Positions 23,705 through 32,425 of a stretch of DNA of 64,000 bases are shown piece after piece (within the stretch, counting starts at the first letter, position 1; every line of letters begins with the position of its first letter). Under the pieces are notes generated by a model that was given only the letters and a program-made list of their open reading frames with translations, did not search any database and was not told the origin of the DNA. Made by a program: the position numbers and the translations under genes. Source of the DNA: Rhodoblastus sp963736175 (GTDB lineage: Bacteria; Pseudomonadota; Alphaproteobacteria; Rhizobiales; Beijerinckiaceae); NCBI GenBank assembly GCA_963736175.1, contig CAVTNU010000032.1, forward strand, positions 31,015-95,014, written 5' to 3'.

Positions 23705-26278
23705 ATGGAAACGTCGCTGATCCTCTTGCTCGTCCTGGTCGGGTTTGTCCTGATTTTTCTGGCGGTCAACGATCGACGCGCGAAGCGCGAATTTGAAATC
23801 GCCCGATGCGAGCTTGCCGAGACGCTGGCGCGCCAAGCCGAAGCCGCCAAATTCAGACGCGCGCTCGAGAATACCACCGTCGCGCTATTCTACCTGGCGC
23901 GCGATGGCCGGCTGATCTGGTTCAACCAGCGCGCGACCCAGTTGTTCGGGTACACCGCCGACGAATTGCGCGCGATGTTCTTGCGCGATATCGTGCACGA
24001 GGACGATCGCGGCCCGCTGGTGAAAAATTTCCGAGCCTTGGCGACCGGCCAGTTGTCCTCGCTGCAATCGCAGCGTCGTTTCATCAGCAAATCCGGTGAG
24101 ATCGTCTGGGTCGCGCTGTCCAGCGGTCTGGTTCGCGACGAACGTGGCGAGCCGGAAATGGTCGTTTCCGTGATGGAGGACGTCACTCCGCATCGTATGG
24201 CCGAGGAGGCCTTGCGCGAAAGCGAGGAGCGTTTCGCGCTGGCGATGAAAGGCGCCAACGAAGGATTATGGGACATTCGCTTCGACAAGGGGACGGTTTA
24301 TTTCTCGCCTCGCTGGAAATCGCTTCTCGGGTATGAGGAAGACGAATTCACCGCAAGCCTGAGCGAATGGCGCGCGCGGATAGCGGCCAAGGACAGGCGG
24401 CGCGCGCTGGCCGCTTTACGCCGCCTGCGGGCCGGCGTCGACAGAGAACTCGACATCGACCTGTCGATGCGCCGCAAGGATGGAAAATGGCGCGACATGC
24501 GGGTGCGCGGCTTTCCGGTGTTCGACCGCGACAGCAAGATCGCCCGCATCGTCGGCACGATGAACGACGTCACGCGAAGCAAGCGTCAGGCCGTCAGCCA
24601 AAGACTGGCGGCGGCGATTTTCGCCTCGACGCAGGAAGGCGTCGTCGTCACCGACGCGCGTTCGAAAATCGTAGCGGTCAATCCGGCGTTCCAAGCCATA
24701 ACCGGGTTTTCCGAGCAGGACGCCGTGGGCTCGAGCATGAGCATCCTGCACTCGGGGCGGCAGGACGCCCAGTTCTACAAGGATATGTGGGCCCAGCTCC
24801 AACAGACCGGCCAGTGGCAGGGCGAAGTCTGGAACAAGCGCAAGGCCGGGGAAATCTATCCTCAGTGGCTGACCATTTCGACGGTGCGGACCGAAGACGC
24901 CGGCATCAACTATGTCGGCGTGTTCGCCGACATCACCCGTCTCAAACAATCGGAAAGCCGACTGGCGTTTCTTGCCCATTACGATCCGCTGACAGGCCTG
25001 CCCAATCGCTTGTTGCTGCAGTCGCGCCTCGAACAATCGATTTTGCGCGCTGGCGCGACGAAAACCTCCGGCGCCGTCCTGTTCCTTGATCTCGATCGTT
25101 TCAAGACTGTCAACGACAGTCTGGGACGCGCGGCGGGCGACGAGATTCTCCACAGCGTCGCCGGGCGCTGGAACAAGCTCCTCAATCCCACCGACACTCT
25201 GGCGCGTCTTGGCGTCGACGAATTCGTCATCGTCATTGAAGACGCCGACGAGAACAAGACCGGCGATCTGGCGCGCGCTCTGATCGAGGCCGCCGAACAG
25301 CCGTTCATCCTGAGTTGCGGCCGGGAAGCCTATGTCGGCCTTTCAATCGGCGTCAGTCTGTTTCCGCGTGACGCCGCGCAGGCGGAAACGCTTATCCAAC
25401 AGGCGGATTCGGCGCTCTATGTGGCCAAAGGCATGGGCGGCAGCGCATTCTGGTTCTATTCGGGCGTGTTGACGGCGGAAGCCAACGCCCGCCTCGAACT
25501 GGAGACCGGAGTAAGGCGGGGGATCGAACGCGGAGAGTTCGAACTTGTCTATCAGCCGGTCGTCGACATGGCGAGCGGCAGAACCGTCGCCGCCGAGGCG
25601 CTGCTGCGCTGGCGTTCGCCGACGGGCGTCGTCGCGCCGAACGATTTCATACCGTTGGCCGAAGCGACCGGTCTCATTGTGCCGCTGGGCGATTTCGTGC
25701 TGCGTAGCGCCTGCGCGACGATGCGCGGCTGGCTTGATCAGGGCCTGCCGATCGAACGCATCGCCGTGAATTTATCGCCGCGCCAGTTCGAATTCGCCGG
25801 CCTCTGCGACCGCATATCGGCAATTCTGGCGGAAACCGGCCTGCCGGCGCATTGCCTTGAAATCGAAATTACCGAAACGGCGCTGATGCAAAAGGATCGT
25901 GAAGCCGAGATCAAGCTGAAGGCGCTGAAAGCCCTGGGGCTCAGGGTCGCGATCGACGATTTCGGCACTGGTTATTCGTCGCTGACCTATCTCAAACGTT
26001 TCAGTTTCGACACCCTCAAAGTCGACCGCAGCTTCGTCGCCGATATTCCCGGCGATCCGACCAGCATGGAAATCGCCGCAACGGTCGTAGGCCTTGGACG
26101 TTCTCTCAAAGTCGAGGTCCTGGCCGAGGGCGTCGAGACGCGCGCTCAGGCCGATTTCCTTGCCGTTTGTGGCTGCGTGCTGGCGCAAGGATTCTACTTC
26201 GCCCGGCCGATGAGCGAACAGGATCTGGTTGCGCGGCTTGAAAACGAGCACGAAAAAAAGGCGCGCGCGCGCGCATGA
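23705..26278 (+). CDS. PAS-GGDEF-EAL protein, probable c-di-GMP phosphodiesterase
   Basis: 857 residues from the ATG at 23705, which follows AGGAGG at a good distance. The order is one N-terminal membrane helix (SLILLLVLVGFVLIFLAV), three PAS-like domains to about residue 420, then GGDEF (430-590) and EAL (600-850). The GGDEF site reads GVDEF (25211-25225), so the cyclase is probably inactive or weak. The EAL domain keeps all expected residues: EALLRW, AVNLSPRQF, EIEITETALM, DDFGTGYSS, LKVDRSF, EGVET and QGFYFARP. It should degrade c-di-GMP under control of a PAS signal. Confidence 0.93.
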   Translation: METSLILLLVLVGFVLIFLAVNDRRAKREFEIARCELAETLARQAEAAKFRRALENTTVALFYLARDGRLIWFNQRATQLFGYTADELRAMFLRDIVHEDDRGPLVKNFRALATGQLSSLQSQRRFISKSGEIVWVALSSGLVRDERGEPEMVVSVMEDVTPHRMAEEALRESEERFALAMKGANEGLWDIRFDKGTVYFSPRWKSLLGYEEDEFTASLSEWRARIAAKDRRRALAALRRLRAGVDRELDIDLSMRRKDGKWRDMRVRGFPVFDRDSKIARIVGTMNDVTRSKRQAVSQRLAAAIFASTQEGVVVTDARSKIVAVNPAFQAITGFSEQDAVGSSMSILHSGRQDAQFYKDMWAQLQQTGQWQGEVWNKRKAGEIYPQWLTISTVRTEDAGINYVGVFADITRLKQSESRLAFLAHYDPLTGLPNRLLLQSRLEQSILRAGATKTSGAVLFLDLDRFKTVNDSLGRAAGDEILHSVAGRWNKLLNPTDTLARLGVDEFVIVIEDADENKTGDLARALIEAAEQPFILSCGREAYVGLSIGVSLFPRDAAQAETLIQQADSALYVAKGMGGSAFWFYSGVLTAEANARLELETGVRRGIERGEFELVYQPVVDMASGRTVAAEALLRWRSPTGVVAPNDFIPLAEATGLIVPLGDFVLRSACATMRGWLDQGLPIERIAVNLSPRQFEFAGLCDRISAILAETGLPAHCLEIEITETALMQKDREAEIKLKALKALGLRVAIDDFGTGYSSLTYLKRFSFDTLKVDRSFVADIPGDPTSMEIAATVVGLGRSLKVEVLAEGVETRAQADFLAVCGCVLAQGFYFARPMSEQDLVARLENEHEKKARARA

Positions 26279-26356
26279 CGTTTTGCTGTCCGAAGCGATT
26301 CTGGCGAGCGTCTCGGTCTTTTTGAAACGTCGCCGCCTCGTCATGATCCGCGACGG

Positions 26357-27226
26357 CTATTTGTCGAGCAGGGCGATCAAACTCGACGTGTCCCAGCGTC
26401 CGCCGCCCATTCGCTGCACCTGCTCGTAATACTGGTCGACCAGAGCGGTGATCGGCAGGCTGGCGCCGTTGCGCCGCGCTTCCTCAAGGCAAATGCCTAA
26501 ATCCTTGCGCATCCAGTCGACGGCGAAGCCGAAGTCGAATTTGTGCGCCAGCATCGTCTTGTGCCGGTTCTCCATCTGCCAGGACTGCGCCGCGCCCTTG
26601 GCGATCACCTCGATCACCGCCTCGCCGTCCAGCCCGGCCTTCCGGGCGAAATGCAGGCCCTCGGCGAGGGCCTGGACGAGACCGCCGATGCAAATCTGGT
26701 TGACCATCTTGGTGAGCTGTCCGGCGCCCGACGGCCCCATCAAACGACAGGCGCGCGCGAAAGCGGCGATGATCAGCTCGGCCTTGGCGTAAGGCGCGCT
26801 GTCGCCGCCGCACATTACCGTCAAGACGCCGTTCTCGGCGCCGGCCTGACCGCCGGAAACCGGCGCATCGATGAAATGGGCGTCGCGCGTTCTCGCCGCG
26901 GCGTAAAGCTCGCGCGCGACGTCGGCGGAAGCCGTCGTGTGGTCGATAAAGATCGCCTCCGGCTTCATGCCGGCGAAGGCGCCGTTCTCGCCCAGCGTCA
27001 CCGAGCGCAAATCGTCGTCATTGCCGACACAGGCGAAGATGAAATCGCAATCTTGCGCAGCCTGCGCCGGCGTCGGCGCCGTACGAGCGCCAATTTTCTG
27101 GGCGAACGTCGCCGCCTTGGCGCTGGTGCGGTTGTAGACCACGAGGTCGTGGCCGCCTTTCGTTTTGAGGTGGCCCGCCATCGGCGCGCCCATTACGCCA
27201 AGACCCAAAAAAGCAACTTTCGCCAT
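26357..27226 (-). CDS. NAD(P)-dependent beta-hydroxyacid dehydrogenase
   Basis: A 289-residue member of the 3-hydroxyisobutyrate dehydrogenase family. The dinucleotide motif VAFLGLGVMGAPMAGHL is near the N-terminus. The substrate signature FIDAPVSGGQAGAENG and the catalytic Lys region AGQLTKMVNQICIGG follow, then NRHKTML and KDLGICLEEARRNG. It reduces or oxidises a short 3-hydroxyacid such as tartronate semialdehyde, succinic semialdehyde or 3-hydroxyisobutyrate. The exact substrate is not set by these motifs. It stands alone on the minus strand. Confidence 0.93.
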   Translation of the reverse strand: MAKVAFLGLGVMGAPMAGHLKTKGGHDLVVYNRTSAKAATFAQKIGARTAPTPAQAAQDCDFIFACVGNDDDLRSVTLGENGAFAGMKPEAIFIDHTTASADVARELYAAARTRDAHFIDAPVSGGQAGAENGVLTVMCGGDSAPYAKAELIIAAFARACRLMGPSGAGQLTKMVNQICIGGLVQALAEGLHFARKAGLDGEAVIEVIAKGAAQSWQMENRHKTMLAHKFDFGFAVDWMRKDLGICLEEARRNGASLPITALVDQYYEQVQRMGGGRWDTSSLIALLDK

Positions 27227-27303
27227 GACGATGTCCCTTGCCGCCGAATGGAGCCAAACTGCCTCGTTCGGGACGCGGATTCAAGGGTTAGAGTTGAAAG
27301 CGG

Positions 27304-28128
27304 TTATGGCCCGCAGGCGCAGACGAGGCCGTCGGCGAACCATCGCGCGAGGAAGCTGGCCGCCGTTTGCGCCACGGCGTTCTGCTCCTCCGGTTCGTGC
27401 GCGTGGGCTTGAAAGGCGAGCAACGCGCAAATCTGCGAAAATGTTTTGTCCGCTTGCGCTTCGATCAACGCGAGGCGCTCGTCGTCAGCCAGCGGGCGAT
27501 AGGCGACGGTCAGGTCCTTGCGCCACACAAGGACGGCTTTCTTTTCCTGCGTCGTCTCGATGGTCTCGATCTTCCCGTCCGGTTCGTCTTGCCGGTCGGC
27601 GGCGTATGTTTCGTAGAGATTTTCAATGCCGGCGGGCCCGTGGCAAAGGCGCACGCTTGGATGAAATTCGAAGCGCAACTCCGGCCAGTCCGTCGGCGCG
27701 ACGGCGGCTAATGCGGCAAGCGCCAGCGGCGCCTTGTCGGCGCTGTCGAAAGCCAGATTCAAGGCGCGTTCGAAATCGGCGAATGCGCAAGCGAGGGACC
27801 AGTCCCGGACTTCGTCGATCGCGCGTTCTTGTATGAAATCGGGCAGGTTTGAGCCATACCAACGGGCGTTGCGGTAAGGCGAGGGTTTGTCTTCGATATA
27901 GGCCTCGACGAGCGCGCCAAAAGCCGCGTCGCCAAGAAAGCGCCGCAGCGCCGGATAATCGTGGGACAGGAATTCGGCCAGCCGCAGGCGATAGCCATCG
28001 CGGTAGACGGCGAAGGCTTCATGCGCGTCGATGCGCGGCGGTTGTTTGAGGGCGGTCAAAATTTCCGGCGCCTCGCTCGCGCCGAGAACGCCTTGTTGAA
28101 ATTGCGATTGCAGCGCGCGCAGGTTCAT
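27304..28128 (-). CDS. DUF2063 protein, bufferin cluster partner (BufC/HvfC-like)
   Basis: A 274-residue protein. It has the DUF2063 start LRALQSQFQQGVL, then HEAFAVYRDGYRLRLAEFLS and FLGDAAFGALVEAYIEDKPS, with PYRNARWYGSNLPDFI. DUF2063 proteins act as the partner of the DUF692 (MNIO) enzyme in bufferin-type RiPP clusters and help bring the precursor. Its ATG overlaps the stop of the MNIO gene (ATGA), so the two are translationally coupled. A longer frame upstream overlaps the MNIO gene and is not used. Confidence 0.9.
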   Translation of the reverse strand: MNLRALQSQFQQGVLGASEAPEILTALKQPPRIDAHEAFAVYRDGYRLRLAEFLSHDYPALRRFLGDAAFGALVEAYIEDKPSPYRNARWYGSNLPDFIQERAIDEVRDWSLACAFADFERALNLAFDSADKAPLALAALAAVAPTDWPELRFEFHPSVRLCHGPAGIENLYETYAADRQDEPDGKIETIETTQEKKAVLVWRKDLTVAYRPLADDERLALIEAQADKTFSQICALLAFQAHAHEPEEQNAVAQTAASFLARWFADGLVCACGP

Positions 28129-28985
28129 AGCGCATCGGCCATTTCCGGCGTCTTGCAGGCGTGCGCCGCGATGGCGCGCAAACGCCGCAATTCGTCCAAA
28201 AGCTCGGCAAAAGGCGGAAAGCCGTCGTCTCGCTCGATCATTGTGGGAACATGGCCGACGCGGGCGCAGACATGCCGATAAAGCGCGAAGACCTCCTCGC
28301 AGATGGGATGGTCGTGCGTGTCGATCTTGTGCTCGCCAAGATCGCTGTGCCCGGCCATATGGATCTGGGCGACGCGCGCCGCGGGCACGGCGTCGATGAA
28401 GGCCTTTGAATTGTCCAGCGCGGCGTTGCGCGGACTGTGGTTGAAATTCGATACATAGACATTGTTGACGTCGAGCAGCAGCAGGCAATCGGCGCGCGCC
28501 GCCATCGCGGCGACGAATTCGGCTTCGCTCATATCGGCCTGGGCGAAAGCGACATAGGTCGAAGCGTTTTCAATCGCGATGCGGCGGCCGAGAAAATCCT
28601 GCACGCGCAAGATGCGCTCGCACACATGGCCGAGCGCCTCGCGCGTATAGGGAATAGGCAGGAGATCGTGCAGATTGACGCCATGCACGCCGGTCCAGCA
28701 CAGATGATCGGAAACAAGCGCCGGCTCGACCCGCTCAATAAGATTTTTCAGATCGCGCAAATAGTCGTAATCGAGCGGATCGCTAGAGGCGATTGACAGC
28801 GACACGCCATGCATGCGGATCGGATAGTCGGCCCTGATCTTGTCGAGCATGGCGTGCGGACGCCCGCCCGGAACCATGAAATTTTCAGAAATGATCTCGA
28901 ACCAGTCGACGTCTATGTCGGCGTCGATGATGTCGGGATAATAGACGGGCCGCAGCCCGAGGCCAAAGCCTTGCGCGTTCTTCAT
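28125..28985 (-). CDS. DUF692 multinuclear iron enzyme (MNIO; BufB/HvfB-like)
   Basis: A 286-residue DUF692 protein. The family residues are in place: WFEIISENFMVPGG, PIRMHGVSLSIASSDPLD, VSDHLCWTG, RIAIENASTYV, LLLDVNNVYVSNFNHSP, IHMAGHSDLG, DTHDHPICEEV and TMIERDDGFPPF. These His, Asp and Glu residues match the iron ligands of MNIOs. MNIOs modify Cys residues of ribosomally made peptides (methanobactin, bufferin and others). The adjacent Cys-rich gene is the expected substrate and the DUF2063 gene the partner. The start at 28985 (MKNAQGFGLGLRP) is chosen because an earlier start would enter the precursor region. Confidence 0.94.
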   Translation of the reverse strand: MKNAQGFGLGLRPVYYPDIIDADIDVDWFEIISENFMVPGGRPHAMLDKIRADYPIRMHGVSLSIASSDPLDYDYLRDLKNLIERVEPALVSDHLCWTGVHGVNLHDLLPIPYTREALGHVCERILRVQDFLGRRIAIENASTYVAFAQADMSEAEFVAAMAARADCLLLLDVNNVYVSNFNHSPRNAALDNSKAFIDAVPAARVAQIHMAGHSDLGEHKIDTHDHPICEEVFALYRHVCARVGHVPTMIERDDGFPPFAELLDELRRLRAIAAHACKTPEMADAL

Positions 28986-29006
28986 TGGCGTCGCCGCATT
29001 TGGAGA

Positions 29007-29051
29007 AACAAAAGCGGCCGGCGCGGGGCAGGGGAGGCCCACGCCAGCCGC
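29007..29051 (-). terminator. Terminator-like hairpin between precursor and MNIO genes
   Basis: On the minus strand, GCGGCTGGCGTGGG pairs with the arm ending GCGCCGGCCGC over about 14 bases with two G-U pairs, then TTTTGTTT follows. It lies in the 74 bases between the precursor stop and the enzyme start, so it could make more precursor than enzyme. Confidence 0.6.
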
Positions 29052-29059
29052 AGTGTGGC

Positions 29060-29320
29060 TTAGCCGACGGTGCCGCCCGCCTTGGTGCAGGCGCTGGCCG
29101 AATGCTTCGGCAGCCAGCCCTGGCCCTTGCAGGAGTTCTGGCCCTTGCAGGCGTTGCTGGCCGACTTGCAGGCGCTGGTTCCCTTGCAGGAATTGATTCC
29201 CATGCAATGCACGGCCATTTTGGCGTGTTTGGCGGCCGCGGGTGAAACGGCGACGCCGCTGATGGCGAGCGCGATAGCGGCGGCGGCGAGGCTGGCTCCG
29301 GAAACGATCGTCGTCTTCAT
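29060..29320 (-). CDS. Cys-rich bufferin-type RiPP precursor (HvfA-like)
   Basis: An 86-residue protein. It has a long Ala-rich signal peptide (VSGASLAAAAIALAISGVAV) ending near SPAAAKH. The mature part repeats Cys-containing units: VHCMGINSCKG, SACKSASNACKG, QNSCKGQGW, then SACTKAGGTVG, with spacing shared by HvfA-like bufferin precursors. Such peptides are exported, modified on Cys by the MNIO enzyme and bind or respond to copper in known cases. Here MNIO and DUF2063 genes follow directly. Copper as the metal is inferred from relatives, not seen. Confidence 0.9.
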   Translation of the reverse strand: MKTTIVSGASLAAAAIALAISGVAVSPAAAKHAKMAVHCMGINSCKGTSACKSASNACKGQNSCKGQGWLPKHSASACTKAGGTVG

Positions 29321-29440
29321 GGGTGCAAACTCCTTGAGGCTTCGGCTCTTGCGACAAGAGCCTTTTCTGGGTCCGCAACATCGGACCCAATGCGCTTACG
29401 CCCCCAGGCGACGAAAAGTTTCACGACGATCTGATTTTTT

Positions 29441-29671
29441 TTAATCCAGCCCGCCAGGGTTGCAGGCGCACGCGTCGCAGCCGAACCCAGGCCCGCCATT
29501 GGCGCAGGCCGGCGCGGGCATGTCGCTCTCCCTGGGCGGCGAGGCGATCAAAGACAATTGCCGATCAAGATCGGCCTTACCGCAGGCGGGACATTCGGGC
29601 TGTTCGTCGCCGCGCACCAGCGTTTGAAAATTTTGGCCGCAATCGCGGCAGACGAAACCGTAAAGTGGCAT
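29441..29671 (-). CDS. FmdB-family zinc-ribbon protein, Cys-rich tail
   Basis: A 76-residue protein. It starts MPLYGFVCRDCGQNFQTLV and continues ECPACGKADLDRQLSL, the CxxC...CxxC zinc ribbon of FmdB-like regulators. The tail is unusually rich in Cys (PACANGG, GFGCDACACNPGG). The real role of these small proteins is mostly unknown. It is 120 bases upstream of the bufferin-like precursor gene on the same strand. A link to metal sensing is possible but not shown. Confidence 0.8.
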   Translation of the reverse strand: MPLYGFVCRDCGQNFQTLVRGDEQPECPACGKADLDRQLSLIASPPRESDMPAPACANGGPGFGCDACACNPGGLD

Positions 29672-29696
29672 AGGCGATTATCCTCACGCAGGTTGG

Positions 29697-30542
29697 TCAA
29701 CGGATTTTATACGGAAAATATCGGGCGCGGATTTTTTCGAATCCGCCGTCCGCGAAACTTTGTTGCAAGGCTTTGTCGAAGGCGGCGCGCAATTCGCCGT
29801 CCTGCTGGCGCAGGCCGACGCCAATCCCCTCGCCGAAAAAGGCTGGGTCGCTCGGCGTGTCGGCCAGCAGGCGACAGCAGGCGCCTTCCTTGTGGTTCTT
29901 CAAGAAATCGGCGGCGGCCTCCTTGCCGGCGAAAACGGCGTCGAGGCGCCCTTCGGCGAGATCGAGCAGGCTGTCTTCTAAACCGGCGTAGGGCCTTATG
30001 TCCGAATTTTTGTATTTCGCCTCCAGATAAGCTTGATAGGGGCTGTCGGCTTCGACGCCGATCTTGCGGCCGGCGAGATTGTTCGGCGTAGCTCCATCCA
30101 GCGGACGCTCGGCGGCTATCACGAAAGCGGAGGGCATGCGCACATAGGGCAGGGAAAAGGCGATTTGCTCGGCGCGCTCGTCGGTGATTTCTAGCGCGGC
30201 GAACACCGCGTCAAATTTCTTGTCGATCAATCCGGGGATCAGATCGTCCCAATCTTGCCGCTGGAACGTGCAACGAGCCTCCATACGTCGGCATAAGTCG
30301 CGCGCCAGATCGATTTCGAATCCGGTCAACTCATTGTTTTCGATATAATTATAAGGTGGTCGCGCGCCTTCGCTGGCGATGCGCAGCGTGCGGTCCGTTT
30401 CTTGCGCGGCGCATGCTCCGGCGAAGAACAGGCTAAAAGCGCATAGGCCGGCGCCGATCCAGTTGACGAAGACCTGGACGCTGAAAGCCGCGCGTCCTCC
30501 CGCGAGCGACGCCCCAACGATTCGGTTTCGCCTTGGCTTCAT
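29697..30542 (-). CDS. Amino-acid-type ABC solute-binding protein (family 3)
   Basis: About 281 residues from the ATG at 30542. It has a signal or membrane segment (WIGAGLCAFSLFFAGACAAQ) and then RTLRIASEGARPPYNYIENN followed by GFEIDLARDLCRR. This is the start of a family 3 solute-binding domain. The rest (QDWDDLIPGLIDKKFDAVF, SYPYVR-like, GVEADSPYQAYLE, FFGEGIGVGLR) also fits. It should bind a polar amino acid in the periplasm. No permease or ATPase gene lies beside it, so it is an orphan. An earlier start at 30575 or 30650 is possible. Confidence 0.85.
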   Translation of the reverse strand: MKPRRNRIVGASLAGGRAAFSVQVFVNWIGAGLCAFSLFFAGACAAQETDRTLRIASEGARPPYNYIENNELTGFEIDLARDLCRRMEARCTFQRQDWDDLIPGLIDKKFDAVFAALEITDERAEQIAFSLPYVRMPSAFVIAAERPLDGATPNNLAGRKIGVEADSPYQAYLEAKYKNSDIRPYAGLEDSLLDLAEGRLDAVFAGKEAAADFLKNHKEGACCRLLADTPSDPAFFGEGIGVGLRQQDGELRAAFDKALQQSFADGGFEKIRARYFPYKIR

Positions 30543-30819
30543 AGTTTCAACTCGCCGGTTCGGCTCATAGAACATTAAAGGACCGCCGTCGCGCCGCATT
30601 TTTGATTGATGAACTAGCGTCCACTTGCCGTGCGAGCGGCTCGGCGTCAATGGCGACGTGAATTATTGTTGTCGAGGCGTTGAGGACGCTGGCGCTTCGC
30701 CGAACGTTCCAGCAACCGATGTGTTCGTTTAATTTAGTCTCGACAAAGGCGAAATTTAAGAGCGTCGACACGACGGGCGCGCCGCTGGACAAACACCGCC
30801 GATCGAGGCAAGCAGAGCC

Positions 30820-31626
30820 ATGGACCGCTTGTCGCTCTTTCGCCGCTACTATCATGACTGGCTTTATTGCTTGCGCTTCTTTTCGCGCTTGCCGGCGCCC
30901 CAAGGCGACGGCGAGGTCGGCCCCTATGACGCGGCCCGGTTGCCGGACGCCATTTATATGGCCCCCGCCGCCGGCCTGACGATCGGCGTCTTGAGGGCCA
31001 CGGTTCTTGGCGTAATGTTGGGGCTGGGCCTGCCGTCCTTCCTGGCCGCGGGCTTGGCGGTCGGCGCCGGCGTCGCCGCAAGCGGCGCCATGCATGAAGA
31101 CGGGTTGGCCGATGTCGCCGACGGCTTTGGCGGCGGCGCGAGCGTCGAAGGCAAGCTCGAAATCATGCGCGACAGCGCCATCGGCGCATTCGGCGCCTGC
31201 GCGCTGATCCTGTCGCTGCTGTTGCGCATCGGCGCGCTGGCGGCTTTGGCTCAGCATGGGGCGCTGGCCGCCGCGGTGGTTCTCGCCGCCGGCGCCGGCG
31301 TCTCCCGCGCCGCCTGTCTGGCTCCGCTGGTTCTCTTGCCGCCTGCGCGTCAGGACGGAGCGGGGCGGGCTGTCGGAACATTGCCGATGACGCAGGCGGC
31401 CGCGGCCTTTCGTTTGGCGTTGCTCTTCGCCTTCGCGCCGGCGCTGGCGGGGGCGGGTTTCGGGCGTTGCCTTGTCGCGGCGATCGTGGTCAGCACCGGA
31501 ACGCTCGGCGTCGTCGCGCTCGCACGGTGGCAGATCGAGGGCCAGACCGGCGACGTCGCCGGCGCTACGCAGCAAGTCGCTGAAATTCTTTTTCTTTTAG
31601 TCTTCGCAGCAGGCGCAGGCGCGTGA
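30820..31626 (+). CDS. cobS: Adenosylcobinamide-GDP ribazoletransferase
   Basis: A 268-residue membrane enzyme with the CobS/CobV signatures HEDGLADVADGFGGGAS followed by KLEIMRDSAIGAFG, and the C-terminal QTGDVAGATQQVAEI. It is rich in hydrophobic helices. It joins GDP-cobinamide to alpha-ribazole in the last steps of cobalamin assembly at the inner membrane. Its stop overlaps the DUF1289 start by 4 bases. Cobalamin is the cofactor of EutBC in this window, though the genes are not adjacent. I see no cobalamin riboswitch in front. Confidence 0.96.
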   Translation: MDRLSLFRRYYHDWLYCLRFFSRLPAPQGDGEVGPYDAARLPDAIYMAPAAGLTIGVLRATVLGVMLGLGLPSFLAAGLAVGAGVAASGAMHEDGLADVADGFGGGASVEGKLEIMRDSAIGAFGACALILSLLLRIGALAALAQHGALAAAVVLAAGAGVSRAACLAPLVLLPPARQDGAGRAVGTLPMTQAAAAFRLALLFAFAPALAGAGFGRCLVAAIVVSTGTLGVVALARWQIEGQTGDVAGATQQVAEILFLLVFAAGAGA

Positions 31627-31865
31627 GCGGGCGTCCGCCGCCGCCGGTTTCCAGCCCCTGCGTCGGCGTATGCCGGATCGAGCCGCAAACCGGGTTGTGC
31701 CTGGGCTGCGCCCGCACGATCGAGGAAATCGCCGCTTGGGGCGCGATGGGCGAGGGCGACAGAGCGATGGTGACGGCGCGTCTCAAAAGGCGAAAATCAT
31801 CGGGCGCGAAGGACTTGGCCGACAACTTCCATAACGACGGAAAACGCCCGACAGGAAAGGCTTGA
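31623..31865 (+). CDS. DUF1289 small protein
   Basis: An 80-residue protein with the DUF1289 pattern SSPCVGVCRIEPQTGLCLGC then ARTIEEIAAW. The Cys spacing suggests a small iron-sulfur or zinc protein. Members are common next to cobalamin or DNA-maintenance genes; no function is established. It overlaps cobS by four bases (start at 31623), so it is co-translated with it. The C-terminal tail is basic and not conserved. Confidence 0.9.
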   Translation: MSGRPPPPVSSPCVGVCRIEPQTGLCLGCARTIEEIAAWGAMGEGDRAMVTARLKRRKSSGAKDLADNFHNDGKRPTGKA

Positions 31866-31919
31866 CGCTGCATGCGCGCCGACGCATCGTCTGGCGCATA
31901 GCCTACTAGAGGACTTGCA

Positions 31920-32369
31920 ATGGGCGCGGCGGGCAAGCTTGTTTTTTTCTGGGCGGCGGCGGCTTGCTGCCTGTCGGTCGAATTGGCGCAAGCGCGTCCG
32001 CTATCGCCAGCGGAAGAGCGGACCATACCCTACAGCGGCGACTTGCCGGCTTGCGATTCTTCCGGCGTCCTTAATCTGATGTCCTGGCGAGTGTCGCGCC
32101 GGGAGTGGCGTTTTTGGGATTCGCCGCTGGAAATCGTTTCCTACGGCCAAGTCCGCGAGATCGGCTATCGCAGCAACGGCGCCGATTTCATTCCACGCCG
32201 CTATTGCGCGGCGCAAGCTGTTTTCAGCGACGGGCGCGTACGCGACGTCATTTATAACCTGATCGAGGGTGGCGGTTTTATCGGCGTCGGCTACGGACTT
32301 GAATGGTGCGTCGTCGGTCTTGACCGCGAATACAACTTCGCGCCCGCCTGCAAAGCCGCCGGGCCATAG
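31920..32369 (+). CDS. Secreted protein, unknown function
   Basis: A 149-residue protein with a signal peptide (LVFFWAAAACCLSVELAQA). The mature part carries PYSGDLPACDSS, later SRREWRFWDSPLEIVSYGQV and CAAQAVFSDGRVRDVIYNLI, ending CVVGLDREYNFAPAC. The Cys and the aromatic pattern resemble small periplasmic proteins of alphaproteobacteria, but no domain is recognised. It starts 54 bases after DUF1289 on the same strand. Confidence 0.6.
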   Translation: MGAAGKLVFFWAAAACCLSVELAQARPLSPAEERTIPYSGDLPACDSSGVLNLMSWRVSRREWRFWDSPLEIVSYGQVREIGYRSNGADFIPRRYCAAQAVFSDGRVRDVIYNLIEGGGFIGVGYGLEWCVVGLDREYNFAPACKAAGP

Positions 32370-32425
32370 AATGTTCATCGCCGCTGAGGCCTGAAGCAAC
32401 AATAATGACATGACGGGAGAAAATC

